A stretch of DNA of 64,000 bases. Source: Pararhizobium qamdonense (lineage in GTDB: Bacteria > Pseudomonadota > Alphaproteobacteria > Rhizobiales > Rhizobiaceae). A program made the translations under genes and the position numbers. Shown piece by piece: positions 1 to 8,886 of the stretch. Numbering within the stretch: position 1 is the first letter of the stretch; every line of letters starts with the position of its first letter. The notes beneath the pieces were generated by a model that was not told the DNA's origin, ran no database searches, and saw only the letters and a program-made list of their open reading frames with translations. The stretch lies in NCBI RefSeq assembly GCF_029277445.1, contig NZ_CP119566.1:572501-636500 (forward strand), given 5' to 3'.

Positions 1-1177
1 TGTTTTCCAGCGGGATGCGGCCTTCCGGACGCTTCGGGCCGGCCATGGCAGGCACAACCTGGCCGAGGTCGAGTTCGAGCGTGTCGGTGAAGACCAGATC
101 GGCGCCGTCATTGTCGCGCCACATGCCTTGCGCCTTGGAATAGGCTTCGACCAGCGCGATGCGCTGTTCTTCGCGGCCGGACATGGTGAGGTAGTTGATG
201 GTTTCGGAATCGACCGGGAAGAAGCCGCAGGTCGCACCATATTCGGGGCCCATATTGCCGATCGTCGCGCGGTCGGCCAGCGTCATGTTGTCGAGGCCGG
301 AACCGAAGAATTCGACGAACTTGGACACCACGCCCTTCTTGCGCAGCATCTGCACGACCATCAGCACGAGGTCGGTCGCGGTGACGCCTTCCTTCAGCTT
401 GCCGGTCAGCTTGAAGCCGATGACTTCAGGCAGAAGCATGGAAACGGGCTGGCCAAGCATGGCCGCTTCGGCCTCGATGCCGCCGACGCCCCAGCCGAGA
501 ACGCCGAGACCATTGATCATGGTCGTGTGGCTGTCGGTGCCGACGCAGGTATCGGGATAGGCGGTGATTTCGCCGTCTTCTTCCTTGGTCCAGACCGTCT
601 GGCCGAGATATTCAAGATTGACCTGGTGACAGATGCCGGTGCCAGGCGGGACGACGCGGAAATTCTTGAAGGCCTGCTGGCCCCACTTCAGGAAGCGGTA
701 GCGCTCGCCGTTACGCTCGTATTCAAGCTCGACATTGCGGGCAAAGGCGGTCGGCGTGCCGAATTCATCGACGATGACCGAGTGGTCAATGACGAGATCG
801 ACCGGAACCAGCGGGTTGATCTTTTCCGGGTCGCCACCGAGCGAGACCATCGCGTCGCGCATCGCAGCCAGATCGACGACGGCGGGAACGCCGGTGAAGT
901 CCTGCATCAGCACGCGGGCCGGGCGATAGGCGATTTCGTTTTCTTCGCGGCCCTTGTTGTTGAGCCATTCGGCGACGGCCAGGATATTTTCCTTGGTGAC
1001 CGAGCGGCCGTCTTCGAAGCGCAGGAGGTTCTCAAGCAGAACCTTCATCGAATAGGGCAGCTTTGAAACGCCGGCGAGGCCGTTTTCTTCTGCCTTCGGC
1101 AGGCTGTAATAGACATAGTCTACGCCATTGACCGAGAGCGTCGACCGACAATTGAAACTGTCTAGGGATTTGGACAC
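1..1177 (-). CDS. acnA: Aconitate hydratase A, N-terminal part (cut by window edge)
   Basis: Aconitase of the TCA cycle interconverts citrate and isocitrate with a 4Fe-4S cluster. About 392 codons are present; the family has roughly 890-900 residues, so the C-terminal half lies outside the window. The reverse-strand protein begins (M)[17 protein letters not shown], the usual rhizobial AcnA start, and continues with [15 protein letters not shown] and [20 protein letters not shown], typical of the AcnA/IRP1 type. The start is GTG at 1177-1175 with an upstream ACGGGG; no ATG lies nearby in frame. It is divergent from ccmA, as commonly seen in rhizobia. Confidence 0.95.
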   Translation of the reverse strand, partial: MSKSLDSFNCRSTLSVNGVDYVYYSLPKAEENGLAGVSKLPYSMKVLLENLLRFEDGRSVTKENILAVAEWLNNKGREENEIAYRPARVLMQDFTGVPAVVDLAAMRDAMVSLGGDPEKINPLVPVDLVIDHSVIVDEFGTPTAFARNVELEYERNGERYRFLKWGQQAFKNFRVVPPGTGICHQVNLEYLGQTVWTKEEDGEITAYPDTCVGTDSHTTMINGLGVLGWGVGGIEAEAAMLGQPVSMLLPEVIGFKLTGKLKEGVTATDLVLMVVQMLRKKGVVSKFVEFFGSGLDNMTLADRATIGNMGPEYGATCGFFPVDSETINYLTMSGREEQRIALVEAYSKAQGMWRDNDGADLVFTDTLELDLGQVVPAMAGPKRPEGRIPLEN

Positions 1178-1440
1178 TGGAATACCCCGTTCCGTTAGAT
1201 CGCCAAAACGTGACGCACGAACGCCCGAACGCATTTAAAGCGCGATATGGGATGCGGGTACGGCCATTTCCGCTGTCCGTACGTGGAAATCATTCCATGT
1301 TCGGCGCTAGGATGAAATTCACGCCGACCGCTGGCGTGTTGGGGCGGTTATAGATAATTTCTCCGGAACGTGCCAGACCATCCGTCCTCAATTTGAGACA
1401 ATTTTTTTGCACTGCGACGAACGTCGTAAAAGGAATGTGA

Positions 1441-2088
1441 ATGCCGATCCGCCTGCGTGTCGAAGGCCTCAGTGCGAAACGGGGCGAGGACCTGATTTTC
1501 CACGATATTTCGTTCGTTCTCGAAGCGGGGGAAGCCTTGATCGTCACAGGTCCGAACGGGTCCGGCAAATCGACATTGCTGCGCGTGCTGGCGGGACTTT
1601 TGACGCCGGAATCCGGCAGCGTCCGGCTGGACGATACATCCGCCGACTTTGGCCATCCGCGCGAGCTCTGCCATTATCTCGGCCACCGCAATGCGATGAA
1701 GCGCGAGCTGACCGTTGCCGAAAATCTCTCCTTCTGGAAATCCTTCATGGGTGATTCGCCCAGTGGGTCCGGCATCGGCATCGAGGAGGCAACGGAAGCC
1801 CTCGGTCTCGGTGGAATTTCGCATCTGCCTTTCGGCTATCTCTCGGCCGGACAGCAGCGCCGTATCGCCATGGCCAAGCTCCTCGTCGCCCACCGGCCGG
1901 TCTGGATCCTCGACGAGCCGACGGCAGCGCTGGATGCAGCGGCGGACCGGATGTTTGCCGGACTGGTGCAGCGCCATCTGGGTGAGGGGGGCATTGCGGT
2001 CGCGGCGACGCATCAGCCATTGGGGGTGGAAGCTCGGGAATTGCGGATGACGGGGTTTGCGGGCGTATTTGAGGAGGTATCGTCCTGA
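1441..2088 (+). CDS. ccmA: Cytochrome c maturation ABC ATPase CcmA
   Basis: ATPase subunit of the CcmAB(CD) complex, which uses ATP hydrolysis to release haem-loaded CcmE at the inner membrane. The 215 residues carry Walker A GPNGSGKST (37-45), signature YLSAGQQRR (133-141) and Walker B VWILDEP (154-160), the normal length for CcmA. It is the first gene of ccmA-B-C-D-G. The gap before ccmB (235 bases) is unusually long for this operon and is filled by a pair of inverted repeats. Recognition as CcmA rather than another ABC ATPase rests on length and on the ccmBCDG context. Confidence 0.95.
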   Translation: MPIRLRVEGLSAKRGEDLIFHDISFVLEAGEALIVTGPNGSGKSTLLRVLAGLLTPESGSVRLDDTSADFGHPRELCHYLGHRNAMKRELTVAENLSFWKSFMGDSPSGSGIGIEEATEALGLGGISHLPFGYLSAGQQRRIAMAKLLVAHRPVWILDEPTAALDAAADRMFAGLVQRHLGEGGIAVAATHQPLGVEARELRMTGFAGVFEEVSS

Positions 2089-2112
2089 TGCCGTTGACAT
2101 TTTTCCGTGTGG

Positions 2113-2295
2113 TCCCCCCTCATCCGGCCCTTCGGGCCACCTTCTCCCCGCCGGGGAGAAGAGGCAGCGCGCTGCGGCTGCGTCGATCCCAGCCAACTAT
2201 CCGGTCTCCAGTTTTCTATGTTGCGCAGCATTTTCCACAGACCCCCTCTTCTCCCCAACGGGGAGAAGGTGGCCCGAAGGGCCGGATGAGGGGGA
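2113..2295. repeat. RIME-like palindromic repeat pair between ccmA and ccmB
   Basis: Two copies of one unit lie in opposite orientation, at 2113-2162 and 2242-2295. Each contains the CTTCTCCCC...GGGGAGAAG palindrome and the CTCATCCGGCCC/GGGCCACC arm. As RNA they could form a stem of about 50 bp between ccmA and ccmB. The same unit recurs at 19.3, 48.9 and 54.5 kb. Assignment to the RIME group is by resemblance only. Confidence 0.8.
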
Positions 2296-2323
2296 CTTCG
2301 CGTCCTGGTTCGGAGCTCACATT

Positions 2324-2983
2324 ATGATCTCCCTCTTCCTGCGCGATCTCAAACTCTCCGTCCGGGCCGGTGGCGGCGCGTTGATCGGGGTGCTGTTTTT
2401 TATGACCGTTGTTGCCGTCGTGCCGTTTGCCGTAGGTCCGGATCTCAATCTCCTCTCCCGCATCGGCCCGGCAATCCTCTGGATCGGGGCGCTGCTTGCC
2501 TCGCTGCTGGGTCTCGACCGGCTGTTTCAGGCGGAGCGGGAGGATGGGTCGCTGGATCTGATGCTGATGCAGGAAGCGCCGCTGGTGTTGACGGTGCTGG
2601 TCAAATGCCTGGCGCACTGGACGGCGACCGGCTTGCCGCTGGTGATTGCCGCGCCGTTGCTCGGGCTGTTCGTGAATATGAGCGAGGTGGCCATCGGTGC
2701 GACGATGCTGACGCTGCTGGTGGGCACGCCGGCCATCACCTTTATCGGCGCGACGGGCGCTGCGGTTGCGGTAACGCTGCCGCGCGGCGGATTGCTGGTG
2801 TCGATCCTGGTCCTGCCGCTGGCCATCCCCGTGCTGATCTTCGGCGTCAGTGCCGCCTATGCCGCAGTCCAGGACCCGGCGCCGTTTTTGCCGCCGCTGA
2901 TGATCCTGTTGGCCATCACGCTGTTCTTTGCCGTCATCGGCCCGCTGGCGGCGGCGTTGGCGCTCCGCGCGGCATCGGATTAA
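2324..2983 (+). CDS. ccmB: Haem exporter membrane protein CcmB
   Basis: Membrane subunit paired with CcmA in cytochrome c maturation. The 219 residues form about six hydrophobic segments, and the stretch LLGLDRLFQAEREDGSLDLM is typical of CcmB. The ATG at 2324 was chosen because it gives the family's normal length and N-terminus (MISLFLRDLKLSVRAGGGA). A longer in-frame extension from 2057 only translates the repeat between ccmA and ccmB and is not believed. The ribosome site is weak (GGAG at 2312), so expression may depend on the upstream structure. Confidence 0.93.
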   Translation: MISLFLRDLKLSVRAGGGALIGVLFFMTVVAVVPFAVGPDLNLLSRIGPAILWIGALLASLLGLDRLFQAEREDGSLDLMLMQEAPLVLTVLVKCLAHWTATGLPLVIAAPLLGLFVNMSEVAIGATMLTLLVGTPAITFIGATGAAVAVTLPRGGLLVSILVLPLAIPVLIFGVSAAYAAVQDPAPFLPPLMILLAITLFFAVIGPLAAALALRAASD

Positions 2984-3093
2984 AAGGGTGCCGGGGCGGT
3001 CTTCGCGTGCCATTTCAACGCGTGACGCTCTGACGCAAATGTGATTGTGGCCCCTTCATTGAAGAGAAGCCGTTTCAGCGTTAAAGAACCATC

Positions 3094-3855
3094 ATGAGCG
3101 AAAACAGTCTGGCCATTCGAAAATTCAGTGATCTAGCCAATCCGACCCGGTTTCTGGCCTTGGCGGCCCGCGTCCTGCCGTGGTTTGCCGGGGTGACGGT
3201 GCTGTTGTTTGCCGCCGGGCTCTATCTGTCCTTCACCACCGAGGGCGATTACCAGCAGGGCGAGACAGTGCGCATCATGTATGTGCATGTGCCATCCGCC
3301 TGGCTGTCGATGATGTGCTATACCGTCATGGCGGTCTCGGCGCTCGGCACGCTGGTCTGGCGCCATCCGCTGGCCGATGTCGCGGCCCGTGCCGCTGCCC
3401 CGATCGGCGCGTCCTTCACCTTTCTCGCGCTGGTGACCGGTTCGCTCTGGGGCAAGCCGATGTGGGGCACATGGTGGGTCTGGGATGCGCGGCTGACCTC
3501 GGTCTTCGTGCTGTTCCTCATGTATCTCGGGCTGATCGCGCTCAACCGCGCCATGGACGAACCGGGCAAGGCGGCCAAGGTGTCCGCCGTTCTGATCCTG
3601 GTCGGCTTCGTCAATATTCCGATCATCAAGTTCTCCGTCGAATGGTGGAACACGCTGCATCAGCCGGCCAGCGTGCTGAGGCTCGGCGGCTCGGCGATCG
3701 ATCCGGAGTTTCTGCGGCCGCTGCTCGTTATGGCGGTTGCCTTCACCATGCTGTTCTTCACCCTGCATATTGCCGCCATGCGCAACGAGATCTGGCGCCG
3801 CCGGGTGACCTCGATGCGCCGCCAGGCCGCGCGCAGCACCGGCCGGGAGGTCTGA
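3094..3855 (+). CDS. ccmC: Haem handling protein CcmC
   Basis: Inner-membrane protein that delivers haem to CcmE. The 253 residues hold six hydrophobic segments and the tryptophan-rich WWD signature (GSLWGKPMWGTWWVWDARLTS, about 116-136) that binds haem on the periplasmic side. Candidate axial histidines lie in YVHVPSAW (His65) and in the later TLHQPAS loop. The gene follows ccmB by 110 bases and is followed four bases later by ccmD, so it is probably co-transcribed with the rest of the ccm operon. Confidence 0.96.
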   Translation: MSENSLAIRKFSDLANPTRFLALAARVLPWFAGVTVLLFAAGLYLSFTTEGDYQQGETVRIMYVHVPSAWLSMMCYTVMAVSALGTLVWRHPLADVAARAAAPIGASFTFLALVTGSLWGKPMWGTWWVWDARLTSVFVLFLMYLGLIALNRAMDEPGKAAKVSAVLILVGFVNIPIIKFSVEWWNTLHQPASVLRLGGSAIDPEFLRPLLVMAVAFTMLFFTLHIAAMRNEIWRRRVTSMRRQAARSTGREV

Positions 3856-3859
3856 GCCG

Positions 3860-4030
3860 ATGATGACCCACACAGCCTATGTTCTTGCCAGCTACGGCGT
3901 TGCAGCGGTCACCGTGCTTGCGCTCGTACTCTGGGTCTGGAGTGACGGGCGGGCGCGGCGCCGCGAATTGCAGGCGCTCGACGCTGCCGGTATCCGCCGC
4001 CGCTCGGCGCAGGCCGGAGACACGCCGTGA
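3860..4030 (+). CDS. ccmD: Haem exporter small subunit CcmD
   Basis: A 56-residue protein with one N-terminal membrane helix (about 7-28: VLASYGVAAVTVLALVLWVW) followed by a basic, arginine-rich tail (GRARRRELQAL), the standard CcmD plan. CcmD helps release holo-CcmE from CcmABC. It lies between ccmC (4-base gap) and ccmG, with which its end overlaps in GTGA, pointing to translational coupling. The identification is mainly by size, topology and position, since CcmD sequences are poorly conserved. Confidence 0.9.
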   Translation: MMTHTAYVLASYGVAAVTVLALVLWVWSDGRARRRELQALDAAGIRRRSAQAGDTP

Positions 4031-4635
4031 GCATCGAGACCCCCGCCCCTGCGGACAGCAACCGGCCGGGCAAGGTGCGTATCGTCCTTGCGCTCTTGCC
4101 GCTTTTGATCTTTGCCGGGCTCGCCGTGATCTTCTGGTCCCAGCTCGATTCCGGCCGCAGTATCAGCGAAATCCCCTCGGCATTGATCGGCACCAAGGCG
4201 CCCTCCCTGGACATGCCGCCGCTTGAGGGCGCGACCTTTAAGGGCGCCGCCATGCCGGCGCTGACCGATGCCGCGATCAAGGGCAAGCTGACGCTGGTCA
4301 ATGTCTGGGCATCCTGGTGCGTGCCCTGCCGCGAGGAAAATCCGATCATCCTGGAACTGGCGAAGGATTCGCGGCTGACCGTGGTCGGGATCAATTACAA
4401 GGACCAGACCGGAAATGCCCTGCGGTTCCTCGGTGAACTCGGCAATCCCTTCTCCGCCGTTGGTGTCGATCCGCGCGGCAAGGCGGCGATCGACTGGGGC
4501 GTCTACGGCATCCCGGAATCCTACCTCGTCGATGTATCCGGCACGATCGTCTACAAACGGGTCGGGCCGTTCGATGATCGCAGCCTGAAGGAAGGTCTCT
4601 ATCCGGCGATCGAAAAGGCAGTGGCTGGCAAGTAG
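4027..4635 (+). CDS. ccmG: Thiol:disulfide interchange protein CcmG/DsbE
   Basis: Membrane-anchored periplasmic thioredoxin-like protein that keeps apocytochrome c cysteines reduced for haem attachment. The 202 residues have an N-terminal anchor (about 18-37) and the active site WASWCVPC with Cys98 and Cys101, followed by the GIPESYLVD cis-proline loop of DsbE. The start is GTG at 4027, overlapping the ccmD stop by four bases. It ends this ccm cluster; ccmE, ccmF and ccmH are not in the window and would be elsewhere in the genome. Confidence 0.95.
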   Translation: MSIETPAPADSNRPGKVRIVLALLPLLIFAGLAVIFWSQLDSGRSISEIPSALIGTKAPSLDMPPLEGATFKGAAMPALTDAAIKGKLTLVNVWASWCVPCREENPIILELAKDSRLTVVGINYKDQTGNALRFLGELGNPFSAVGVDPRGKAAIDWGVYGIPESYLVDVSGTIVYKRVGPFDDRSLKEGLYPAIEKAVAGK

Positions 4636-4720
4636 GCGACCGGGCGGCAACCGTTAATTTCTTGTGTCGGATAAACTTGTTTTTCCGTCACCCCACGGCA
4701 GGCATAGAATAGAGGATTGC

Positions 4721-5773
4721 CTATACCCCAGGCACGTCGAACACCTCGCCGGCCCGCAGCGCCCGGAACCGCTCCGGCGCGATGCCCTGCTCCTTCAACG
4801 CCACTTCCAGCGCCTCTACCGGCGCCTCGATCCCTTCATTGGTCAGCTGCACCGTGCCGAAATGGTGGCCGGCCGCATAGGCGGCGTTGCAGAGTTGCAT
4901 TCCGTTGACGGCTTCCTGCGGGTTCTGGTGCTGGGCTTTCATGAACCAGCGCGGCTCATAGGCGCCGATCGGCAGGTTGGCGAGGCGGAACGCGCCGTGT
5001 TTTTCTGCCGCCGCCCGGTAATTGATGCCGTCGTGAAAGCCGGTATCGCCGATATGGTAGATCTTTCCCGATGGCGTCGAGATCACGAAGGCGGCCCAGA
5101 GCGCCATGCGGCGGTCGCGGGCAGTGCGCGCCGACCAGTGATGGCAGGGTTCGCAGTCGATGGTGACGCCGTCCCAGAAGGAGATCTGCTCGCCCCAGTC
5201 CATGTCGGAAATCTTGGCGCCGGGAATGGCGCGGTGGATGATCGTGTCGTTGCCGAGCGGGGTGATGATGTGGGAGCTGTGCGCCTCCTGCAGGCGCTTG
5301 AGGGTAGCAAGGTCGAGATGGTCGTAGTGATTGTGGGTGACAAGAACGATATCGATGGGCGGCAGGTCATCAAAGGCAATGCCCGGCGCGACCACGCGTT
5401 GTGGACCTGCAAAGGAAAACGGGCTGGTGCGTTTCGACCAGACGGGATCGGTCAGGATGTTGAGCCCGGCGACCTGGATCAAGAGTGTCGCATGTCCAAC
5501 CATCGTCACGCGCAAGGACTGGGCGCCGGCGCGATCATCGGGCTTTGCCTGCGGGAACGGGCTTTTGATCGTCTTTGGCCAGGCCATGCGGCCACCGCCG
5601 AACTGCCAGCGCAGCAGTTCGCGAAAGCCAAGCGGCGCCTCGCCCTGCGGGTTGAAGAAATGGGTGCCGTCGAAATGATCGGAGACGGGGCCGGTATAGT
5701 AAGGATTTCTGGTCTGGCTCACTGCGGCTCTTTCATTTGGGTTCTGCACCTTAACATGGGGCCGTGACTCCAT
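4721..5773 (-). CDS. MBL-fold metal-dependent hydrolase (NAPE-PLD/UlaG-like)
   Basis: A 350-residue metallo-beta-lactamase-fold protein with the metal site THNHYDHLD (146-154) and further ligands in CEPCHHWSAR and HIGDTGFHDG. The closest described group by these motifs is the RomA/NAPE-PLD type of cytoplasmic hydrolases with broad phosphodiester or ester substrates. The substrate cannot be told from the sequence. It stands alone between the ccm operon (convergent) and an NTF2-like gene (divergent). An N-terminal region of about 85 residues precedes the core, as in this subfamily. Confidence 0.82.
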   Translation of the reverse strand: MESRPHVKVQNPNERAAVSQTRNPYYTGPVSDHFDGTHFFNPQGEAPLGFRELLRWQFGGGRMAWPKTIKSPFPQAKPDDRAGAQSLRVTMVGHATLLIQVAGLNILTDPVWSKRTSPFSFAGPQRVVAPGIAFDDLPPIDIVLVTHNHYDHLDLATLKRLQEAHSSHIITPLGNDTIIHRAIPGAKISDMDWGEQISFWDGVTIDCEPCHHWSARTARDRRMALWAAFVISTPSGKIYHIGDTGFHDGINYRAAAEKHGAFRLANLPIGAYEPRWFMKAQHQNPQEAVNGMQLCNAAYAAGHHFGTVQLTNEGIEAPVEALEVALKEQGIAPERFRALRAGEVFDVPGV

Positions 5774-5869
5774 TCCTTCAATCCAAGGATGGCGCGCGCC
5801 GTTTCTGGTGCCGGGCCGACGTTTGGGCTATAACGGATTGCGCCATACAACCAGTCACAGGAGGATGAC

Positions 5870-6199
5870 ATGGATAGGGAAGCAACCGTTCGCGGCCTCT
5901 TTGCAGCCTATCTAGCCAACCGGAAGGACGAGGTTTCCGATATGCTCACGGAGAATTTCACCTTTTCCAGTCCGCGCGACGACCATATCGATAAGGCAAC
6001 CTATTTCGAACGGTGCTGGCCGCAGCCGCCTGTCTTCCGCGCCATCCACATCGAGCGTGTGTCGCTGGAGGACAATGAAGCGCTGGTGCGCTACCGCGCT
6101 GAAAAGCTGGACGGCGGCGCGTTTCGCAATGTCGAGGTCATCCGGTTTCACGGCGACCGCATCGCTTCGGTGGAGGTCTATTTCGGCCGCGATGCCTGA
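5870..6199 (+). CDS. NTF2-like (SnoaL-type) small protein
   Basis: A 109-residue protein with the alpha+beta cone pattern of the NTF2/SnoaL superfamily: an N-terminal helix (VRGLFAAYLANRKDEVSDML), a mid strand (FTFSSPRD) and C-terminal strands ending in IASVEVYFGRD. Members range from small isomerases to ligand-binding proteins, so no reaction is assigned. It has a good ribosome site (AGGAGG before the ATG at 5870) and seems to be a single-gene unit. Confidence 0.75.
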   Translation: MDREATVRGLFAAYLANRKDEVSDMLTENFTFSSPRDDHIDKATYFERCWPQPPVFRAIHIERVSLEDNEALVRYRAEKLDGGAFRNVEVIRFHGDRIASVEVYFGRDA

Positions 6200-6355
6200 G
6201 AGGCCCGGCAGTCGAAACTGCGAAATTGCCGCCTCGCCTTGACTTTCCCGGCCATATCGTGTTTACCGCCCGCAATCTGCGACAAGAACAAGACTTGTAG
6301 CCACCGACCCGGACCCCTTGCGGAGATCCCGGAGGTCAACACCCGACAGCGCGTT

Positions 6356-6376
6356 GCGCCCTCGGGTGCTTTTTGG
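6356..6376 (+). terminator. Terminator-like hairpin upstream of ffh
   Basis: A five-pair stem with a tetraloop, GCGCC-CTCG-GGTGC (one G-U pair), is followed directly by TTTTTGG. It lies about 95 bases before ffh and 157 bases after the NTF2-like gene. It could end that gene's transcript, or mark a short RNA or attenuator in the ffh leader. Confidence 0.5.
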
Positions 6377-6463
6377 CTTTGCGTCTTGTTTTCGTCAAGG
6401 AAAAGCACAACGTTTCGGGCATCCGCGTAAAACCAGACGCCATGAAACGACAAGGATGAAGCG

Positions 6464-8026
6464 ATGTTTGAAAGTCTCCAGGACCGCCTTGGATCAATCC
6501 TGAATGGATTGACCGGCCGTGGCGCGCTATCGGAAGCCGATGTCTCGGCGGCCCTGCGCGAGGTTCGCCGTGCGCTCCTGGAAGCCGACGTCGCGCTGGA
6601 AGTCGTTCGTTCCTTCACCGACAAGGTGCGCGAAAAGGCCGTTGGCGCCGAAATCCTGAAGTCGATCAAGCCCGGCCAGATGGTCGTCAAGATCGTCCAT
6701 GACGAGCTGATCAACATGCTCGGCTCCGAAGGCGTGCCGATCGATCTGAATGCCGCTGCCCCCGTCGTGATCATGATGGTCGGTCTGCAGGGCTCGGGCA
6801 AGACGACGACGACGGGCAAGATTGCGCTTCGTTTGAAGACGCGGGACAAGAAGAAGGTCCTGATGGCGTCGCTCGACACGCGCCGTCCGGCCGCGCAGGA
6901 GCAGCTGCGCCAGCTCGGCGTCCAGACCGGCGTCGATACGCTGGCGATCATTGCCGGCCAGTCGCCGACCGATATTGCCGCGCGCGCCGTGCAGGCTGCC
7001 AAGCTCGGCGGCCATGACATCGTCATCCTCGACACCGCCGGCCGTACCCATATCGACGAGCCGCTGATGCTCGAGATGGCCGAGATCAAGCGCCGCTCCA
7101 ATCCGCACGAAATCCTCTTGGTCGCCGATGCGCTGACCGGCCAGGACGCCGTCAATCTCGCCCGCAATTTCGATGAGCGCGTCGGCATTACCGGCCTTGT
7201 GCTCACCCGCATGGACGGCGACGGCCGTGGCGGTGCGGCGCTTTCGATGCGTGCCGTCACCGGCAAGCCGATAAAGCTGATCGGTGTCGGCGAAAAGATG
7301 GCGGAGCTTGAAGAGTTCCACCCGCGCCGCGTTGCCGACCGTATCCTCGGCATGGGCGATATCGTCTCGCTCGTCGAGAAGGCTGCCGAAAACATCGATG
7401 CCGAGAAGGCGGCGGCCATGGCCGCCAAGATGAAGACCGGCAAGTTCGATCTGAACGATCTCGCCGATCAGCTCGGCCAGATGCAGAAGATGGGCGGCAT
7501 GGGCGGCATCATGGGCATGATGCCCGGCATGGCCGGCATGAAGGACAAGATGGCCTCCGCCGGTCTTGACGACCGCATGTTCGGCCGCCAGCTCGCCATC
7601 ATCTCCTCGATGACCAAGGCCGAGCGCGCCAATCCGGATATCTTGAAGCATTCCCGCAAGAAGCGCATCGCGGCCGGTTCCGGTACCGATGCGGCCGAAA
7701 TCAACAAGCTTTTGAAAATGCACCGCCAGATGGCCGACATGATGAAAATGATGGGCGGCAAGGGCAAGGGCGGCATGATGAAGCAGATGATGGGCGGTCT
7801 TGCCGGCAAGATGGGTCTTGGAGGCATGGGCGGCATGCCCGATCTGTCGAAGATGGACCCCAAGCAGCTCGAAGCGCTGCAGAAGCAGGCGGAGGCCGCG
7901 GGCCTCGGCAAGGGCGGCATGCCTGGGATGGGCGGTGGCGGTCTGCCCGGTTTGGGCGGCGGCATGAAGCTGCCCGGTCTTGGTGGCGGGTTCCCGGGGC
8001 TTCCCGGCCTGCCGAAGAAAAAGTGA
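6464..8026 (+). CDS. ffh: Signal recognition particle protein Ffh (SRP54)
   Basis: GTPase that binds 4.5S RNA and the signal sequences of nascent membrane proteins and docks with FtsY. The 520 residues show an N domain (1-95), a G domain with P-loop GLQGSGKTTTTGK (107-119), DTRRPAAQEQL and DTAGR, then a methionine- and glycine-rich M domain after about 330. The C-terminal tail is long and Gly/Pro/Met-rich (GMGGGGLPGLGGG), as often seen in rhizobia. AAGGATG precedes the ATG. It leads the ffh, chorismate mutase, rpsP, rimM, trmD cluster. Confidence 0.97.
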   Translation: MFESLQDRLGSILNGLTGRGALSEADVSAALREVRRALLEADVALEVVRSFTDKVREKAVGAEILKSIKPGQMVVKIVHDELINMLGSEGVPIDLNAAAPVVIMMVGLQGSGKTTTTGKIALRLKTRDKKKVLMASLDTRRPAAQEQLRQLGVQTGVDTLAIIAGQSPTDIAARAVQAAKLGGHDIVILDTAGRTHIDEPLMLEMAEIKRRSNPHEILLVADALTGQDAVNLARNFDERVGITGLVLTRMDGDGRGGAALSMRAVTGKPIKLIGVGEKMAELEEFHPRRVADRILGMGDIVSLVEKAAENIDAEKAAAMAAKMKTGKFDLNDLADQLGQMQKMGGMGGIMGMMPGMAGMKDKMASAGLDDRMFGRQLAIISSMTKAERANPDILKHSRKKRIAAGSGTDAAEINKLLKMHRQMADMMKMMGGKGKGGMMKQMMGGLAGKMGLGGMGGMPDLSKMDPKQLEALQKQAEAAGLGKGGMPGMGGGGLPGLGGGMKLPGLGGGFPGLPGLPKKK

Positions 8027-8039
8027 GGACTGGAGCCTA

Positions 8040-8342
8040 ATGATTGATCCAGCAGTCAAACAGGAACTCTCGGGCTATCGCCAGTCGATCGACAATATCG
8101 ACGCGGCGCTCGTGCACATGCTGGCCGAACGTTTCCGCTGCACCAAGGCAGTGGGCGTCCTGAAGGCCAAATACAATTTGCCGCCGGCAGACCCGGCGCG
8201 CGAGGAATACCAGATCGAACGCCTGCGCCATCTGGCGCGGGATGCCAATCTGGATCCGGATTTCGCGGAGAAGTTCCTGAACTTCATCATCCACGAAGTC
8301 ATCCGGCATCATGAAGCCATCGCTGCCGATCTCAAGGATTGA
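8040..8342 (+). CDS. Chorismate mutase, AroQ class
   Basis: A 100-residue single-domain AroQ-fold chorismate mutase, converting chorismate to prephenate for Phe/Tyr synthesis. Visible features are the helical start [32 protein letters not shown], with the catalytic Arg and Lys in the usual spacing, and the C-terminal helix [14 protein letters not shown]. The ATG at 8040 lies 13 bases after the ffh stop and is preceded by CTGGAG; a longer start inside ffh (7980) is unlikely. The position between ffh and rpsP is common in rhizobia. Confidence 0.9.
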   Translation: MIDPAVKQELSGYRQSIDNIDAALVHMLAERFRCTKAVGVLKAKYNLPPADPAREEYQIERLRHLARDANLDPDFAEKFLNFIIHEVIRHHEAIAADLKD

Positions 8343-8407
8343 TCAGCTTTAACGCATACACAAAAAACACCGTCACAGACGGTTTGATATCTCAAGGAGT
8401 ACATGAC

Positions 8408-8770
8408 ATGGCACTGAAAATTCGTCTCGCCCGCGGTGGTTCCAAGAAGCGCCCGTTCTACCAGATCGTTATCGCTGACGTGCGTTCGCCGCGCGACGGC
8501 CGTTTCCTGGAAAAGGTCGGCTCGTGGAACCCGATGCTCAAGAAGGACGACGCAAAGCGCGTTGAACTGAATGTCGAGCGCATCCAGTATTGGATCTCGA
8601 ACGGCGCGCTGCCGACAGACCGCGTCCTGCGCTTCCTCAACGAAGCCGGCATCGCAACCCGCGAAGCACGCGTCAACCCGACCAAGGGCCTGCCGGGCAA
8701 GAAGGCTGTCGAGCGCATCGCCGAAGCCAAGCAGAAGGCTGAAGACGCAGCCGCCGCTGCTGCCGAATAA
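8408..8770 (+). CDS. rpsP: 30S ribosomal protein S16
   Basis: A 120-residue ribosomal protein beginning [20 protein letters not shown] with the S16 motif [16 protein letters not shown]. It has a short Ala-rich tail (EDAAAAAAE) beyond the roughly 80-90 residue core, usual in alphaproteobacteria. AAGGAG precedes the ATG at 8408. Genes further downstream (rimM, trmD) belong to the classic rpsP-rimM-trmD-rplS operon, but a strong terminator and a gene remnant lie just after rpsP here. Confidence 0.97.
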   Translation: MALKIRLARGGSKKRPFYQIVIADVRSPRDGRFLEKVGSWNPMLKKDDAKRVELNVERIQYWISNGALPTDRVLRFLNEAGIATREARVNPTKGLPGKKAVERIAEAKQKAEDAAAAAAE

Positions 8771-8841
8771 GTTGACAAATAGGACCGCTGGTCCTATCTT
8801 CGACCTCTATCCGGTACGCCCGTAGGCGGGTATTATATGCG

Positions 8842-8869
8842 GCCCCTGCATCTCGATGCGGGGGCTTTT
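8842..8869 (+). terminator. Rho-independent terminator after rpsP
   Basis: The stem GCCCCTGCA/TGCGGGGGC around a short loop is followed by TTTTCATTT. It lies about 70 bases after the rpsP stop and would separate rpsP from rimM-trmD, or attenuate read-through. Confidence 0.75.
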
Positions 8870-8886
8870 CATTTGTAGGGCAACAT

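Noticed and set aside
128..1066. Forward open frame of 312 codons
   Set aside because: Antisense to acnA, whose reverse translation matches aconitase throughout.
6241..6460. Possible SRP (4.5S) RNA gene upstream of ffh
   Set aside because: The conserved GGTCAGG...GGAAGG apical loop is absent.
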